Assembly: GCF_963675635.1 (NCBI RefSeq)
Contig: NZ_OY776488.1
Location: forward strand, 475,740-539,739
Direction of reading: 5' to 3'
DNA from: an uncultured Pseudodesulfovibrio sp.
Lineage (GTDB): Bacteria > Desulfobacterota > Desulfovibrionia > Desulfovibrionales > Desulfovibrionaceae
Length of the DNA stretch: 64,000 bases
Shown: piece by piece, positions 62,033-64,000 of the stretch
Layout of the letters: every line of letters starts with the position of its first letter
Numbering within the stretch: position 1 is the first letter of the stretch
Notes under the pieces: model-generated
What the model saw: only the letters and a program-made list of their open reading frames with translations
What the model was told of the DNA's origin: nothing
Database searches by the model: none
Made by a program: the position numbers and the translations under genes

Positions 62033-63976
62033 TTGCAACGTTTTTATATCACCACGCCCATTTATTATGTAAACGCAAAACCTCATCTGGGGCATGCGTA
62101 TACTACAACTGTGGCCGATTCCCTGAATCGTTTTCACAGACTGATGGGCGAGGAGACCTACTTCCTGACCGGCACTGATGAACATGGCGACAAGATCGTA
62201 CAGGCCGCGGAAGCAAACGGTCAGAGTCCCAAGGATTATGTTGATACCATCAGCAAACTCTTTGAAGACCTGTGGCCGGACATGAACATTTCCAACGATG
62301 ATTTTATCCGTACAACGCAACCTCGACATATTGAGGTGGTGCAGGAGATTCTGCAGAAAGTTTTTGACGCTGGAGATATATACTTCGGCGAGTACGGCGG
62401 ACATTACTGCTTCGGCTGTGAGCGGTTCTACACTGAAAAAGAACTGGTCGACGGTAAATGCCCCGACCACCAGACCGTCCCCGAATACATTGCGGAGAAG
62501 AATTACTTCTTCAAGATGTCCAAATACAAAGATTGGTTGATCGACCATATCAACAAACATCCTGACTTTATTCGTCCTGAACGGTATCGGAATGAAGTTA
62601 TGAGTCTGCTGGAATCCGGTGAGCTAGAGGACCTGTGTATTTCCCGTCCCAAGTCCCGTTTGACGTGGGGTATCGAGCTGCCCTTTGACGACCAGTATGT
62701 CACCTATGTCTGGTTTGACGCTCTTATCAATTACCTGGCCGCTCTCGGGTATCCTGAGGGTGACAAGTTCAAGAAATTCTGGCCCGCCGCCAACCATCTG
62801 GTGGCAAAAGATATTCTCAAGCCGCATGCCATTTTCTGGCCCACTATGCTCAAGGCCGCAGGTATCGAACCATATCAGCATCTCAACGTGCATGGATACT
62901 GGCTGGTGGAAGACACCAAGATGTCCAAATCCATCGGTAACGTGGTGGAACCGCTGGCTATGAAAGACGCATACGGTCTGGACGCCTTCCGGTATTTTCT
63001 GCTTCGGGAGATGTCTTTCGGGCAGGATTCAAGCTTCTCTGAAAAAGCCTTGGTGGGACGTCTGAATGCGGATCTCGCCAATGATCTCGGCAATTTGTTC
63101 AGCCGGACTCTGGCCATGACCCACAAGTATTTCGGTGGCATTATTCCTCGTCCAGACGTGGAAGATATCGTGGATGCCGAAATAAAGAAACTCGGACAGG
63201 AAGCCATGCATTCCTTCCAGAATAACTATTCCGATTTCAAATTCTCTCGTGCTCTTGAAGGGCTGTGGGAACTGGTGCGTGGGCTGAACAAGTATATTGA
63301 CGCGAGCGCTCCCTGGACCTTGTATAAAGAAAAGAACATGGAGCGACTCTCTACAGTCATTTATGTGCTGTTGGAGAATATGCGTAAGATTGCGGTTCAT
63401 CTCTGGCCTGTCATGCCTGAAGCTTCCGAGAAAATGCTCAGCCAGCTCGGTATGACGTTTGCCCCGGAAAAGGTCAATCTGCCCAAGGAACTGGATGTCT
63501 GGGGACTGCTGGAATCCGGCAATACCGTTGAGAAGACATCGAATCTCTTCCCTCGCGTCGAGATGCCCGAGGCCACTGACGAAAAGGCTGCCCCCAAGGC
63601 CAAGAAAGGCAAGAAAGCCGCGAAGCAGGAAGTTGCTGATGTGGAGATTCCGAACATTGAGTTTGAGGACTTCCAGAAGCTCGATTTGCGCGTCGGCACA
63701 GTCAAGGAAGTGGAAAAGCACCCTGATGCGGATCGGCTTCTGTTGGTTCGGGTGGACACTGGTGATGCAGAATTACGTCAGGTGGTCGCCGGTATTGCAG
63801 ACTTCTTTAGCCCTGACGACCTTGTGGGCAGACAGGTGGTCGTTGTTGCCAACCTCAAGCCGCGCAAGCTGAGAAAACAGTTGTCTCAGGGGATGATTCT
63901 CGCGGTGAAGACCGAAGACGGCATGCAATTGCTCACCCCCTCGGGCGAAGTCCCGGCAGGGAGCAAAGTCAGCTAG
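62033..63976 (+). CDS. metG: Methionyl-tRNA synthetase
   Basis: Class I synthetase of 647 residues. The HIGH-type motif is PHLGHAYTTTVADSL (about residue 18); the zinc knuckle is CFGCERFYTEKELVDGKCPDH (C-x2-C and C-x2-H split over about 20 residues); the KMSKS loop is DTKMSKSIGNVV (about residue 300). A C-terminal tRNA-binding domain (EFEDFQKLDLRVGTVKEVEK, residues about 545-647) is present, as in the dimeric form. The start is TTG 62033, set by AAGGAG eight bases earlier and by the QRFYITTPIYYVNAKP beginning of the family. Confidence 0.95.
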   Translation: MQRFYITTPIYYVNAKPHLGHAYTTTVADSLNRFHRLMGEETYFLTGTDEHGDKIVQAAEANGQSPKDYVDTISKLFEDLWPDMNISNDDFIRTTQPRHIEVVQEILQKVFDAGDIYFGEYGGHYCFGCERFYTEKELVDGKCPDHQTVPEYIAEKNYFFKMSKYKDWLIDHINKHPDFIRPERYRNEVMSLLESGELEDLCISRPKSRLTWGIELPFDDQYVTYVWFDALINYLAALGYPEGDKFKKFWPAANHLVAKDILKPHAIFWPTMLKAAGIEPYQHLNVHGYWLVEDTKMSKSIGNVVEPLAMKDAYGLDAFRYFLLREMSFGQDSSFSEKALVGRLNADLANDLGNLFSRTLAMTHKYFGGIIPRPDVEDIVDAEIKKLGQEAMHSFQNNYSDFKFSRALEGLWELVRGLNKYIDASAPWTLYKEKNMERLSTVIYVLLENMRKIAVHLWPVMPEASEKMLSQLGMTFAPEKVNLPKELDVWGLLESGNTVEKTSNLFPRVEMPEATDEKAAPKAKKGKKAAKQEVADVEIPNIEFEDFQKLDLRVGTVKEVEKHPDADRLLLVRVDTGDAELRQVVAGIADFFSPDDLVGRQVVVVANLKPRKLRKQLSQGMILAVKTEDGMQLLTPSGEVPAGSKVS

Positions 63977-64000
63977 GTCTCATTTGAAAGAATGGATTGA

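Noticed and set aside
1-64000. CRISPR arrays, prophage modules, complete insertion sequences
   Set aside because: No regularly spaced repeats, phage structural genes or transposase genes were found on reading both strands.

Overview
The window looks like chromosomal DNA of a Desulfovibrionaceae bacterium (Desulfovibrio / Pseudodesulfovibrio type), a Gram-negative anaerobe. This is inferred from gene content, since no 16S rRNA is present. The supporting genes are a four-subunit 2-oxoacid:ferredoxin oxidoreductase with an ADP-forming acyl-CoA synthetase, a large CoA-dehydratase-type activase, an HdrB-like CCG protein, the selenocysteine factors selA and selB, Cache-type chemoreceptors, lpxB, and a CofD-like/XXXCH pair of the GAK type known mainly from this group.

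Region 1 (1-9.7 kb) is a catabolic locus. A BCCT transporter, cut by the left edge, is divergent from an operon encoding OFOR alpha-beta-gamma-ferredoxin, an ADP-forming acyl-CoA synthetase, a DAO-type flavoprotein, a RidA imine deaminase and an MFS carrier. The inferred route is amine or amino acid uptake, oxidation to an imine, hydrolysis to a 2-oxoacid, oxidative decarboxylation to acyl-CoA with reduced ferredoxin, then acid plus ATP. Both divergent promoters carry a GGTAC-N3-GTACC-like operator just after the -10.

Region 2 (9.7-26.7 kb) has lpxB-proC, a tRNA-Leu(CAG), a fused bioD-bioA gene followed by an SSS symporter, a dCache chemoreceptor, an adenylate cyclase with an orphan solute-binding protein, and an iron-related set (Fur box, AraC/PchR-like regulator, siderophore-type MFS, two methyltransferases, Fur).

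Region 3 (26.7-34.8 kb) encodes a 1330-residue activase and a MarR-controlled set (CMD/AhpD-like protein, HdrB-like CCG protein, FadH-like Fe-S flavoenzyme with a frameshift). Four matching 17-bp operators link the MarR set to the activase.

Region 4 (34.8-39.3 kb) looks like a small acquired island: a truncated TetR-like start, a tRNA-Leu 3' remnant, an unrecognised 303-residue protein and an autotransporter, ending at a second tRNA-Leu(CAG) that is almost identical to the one at 12 kb.

Region 5 (39.4-64 kb) is mostly core: AEC transporter, XXXCH and CofD-like proteins, sCache chemoreceptor, folC-selA-M18 aminopeptidase, a duplicated Sel1-lipoprotein/FecR-domain module lying between selA and selB, a SYLF lipoprotein, tRNA-His, murA, a comEC-HDOD-MBL-response regulator cluster, a PSP1 (RicT-like) protein and metG.
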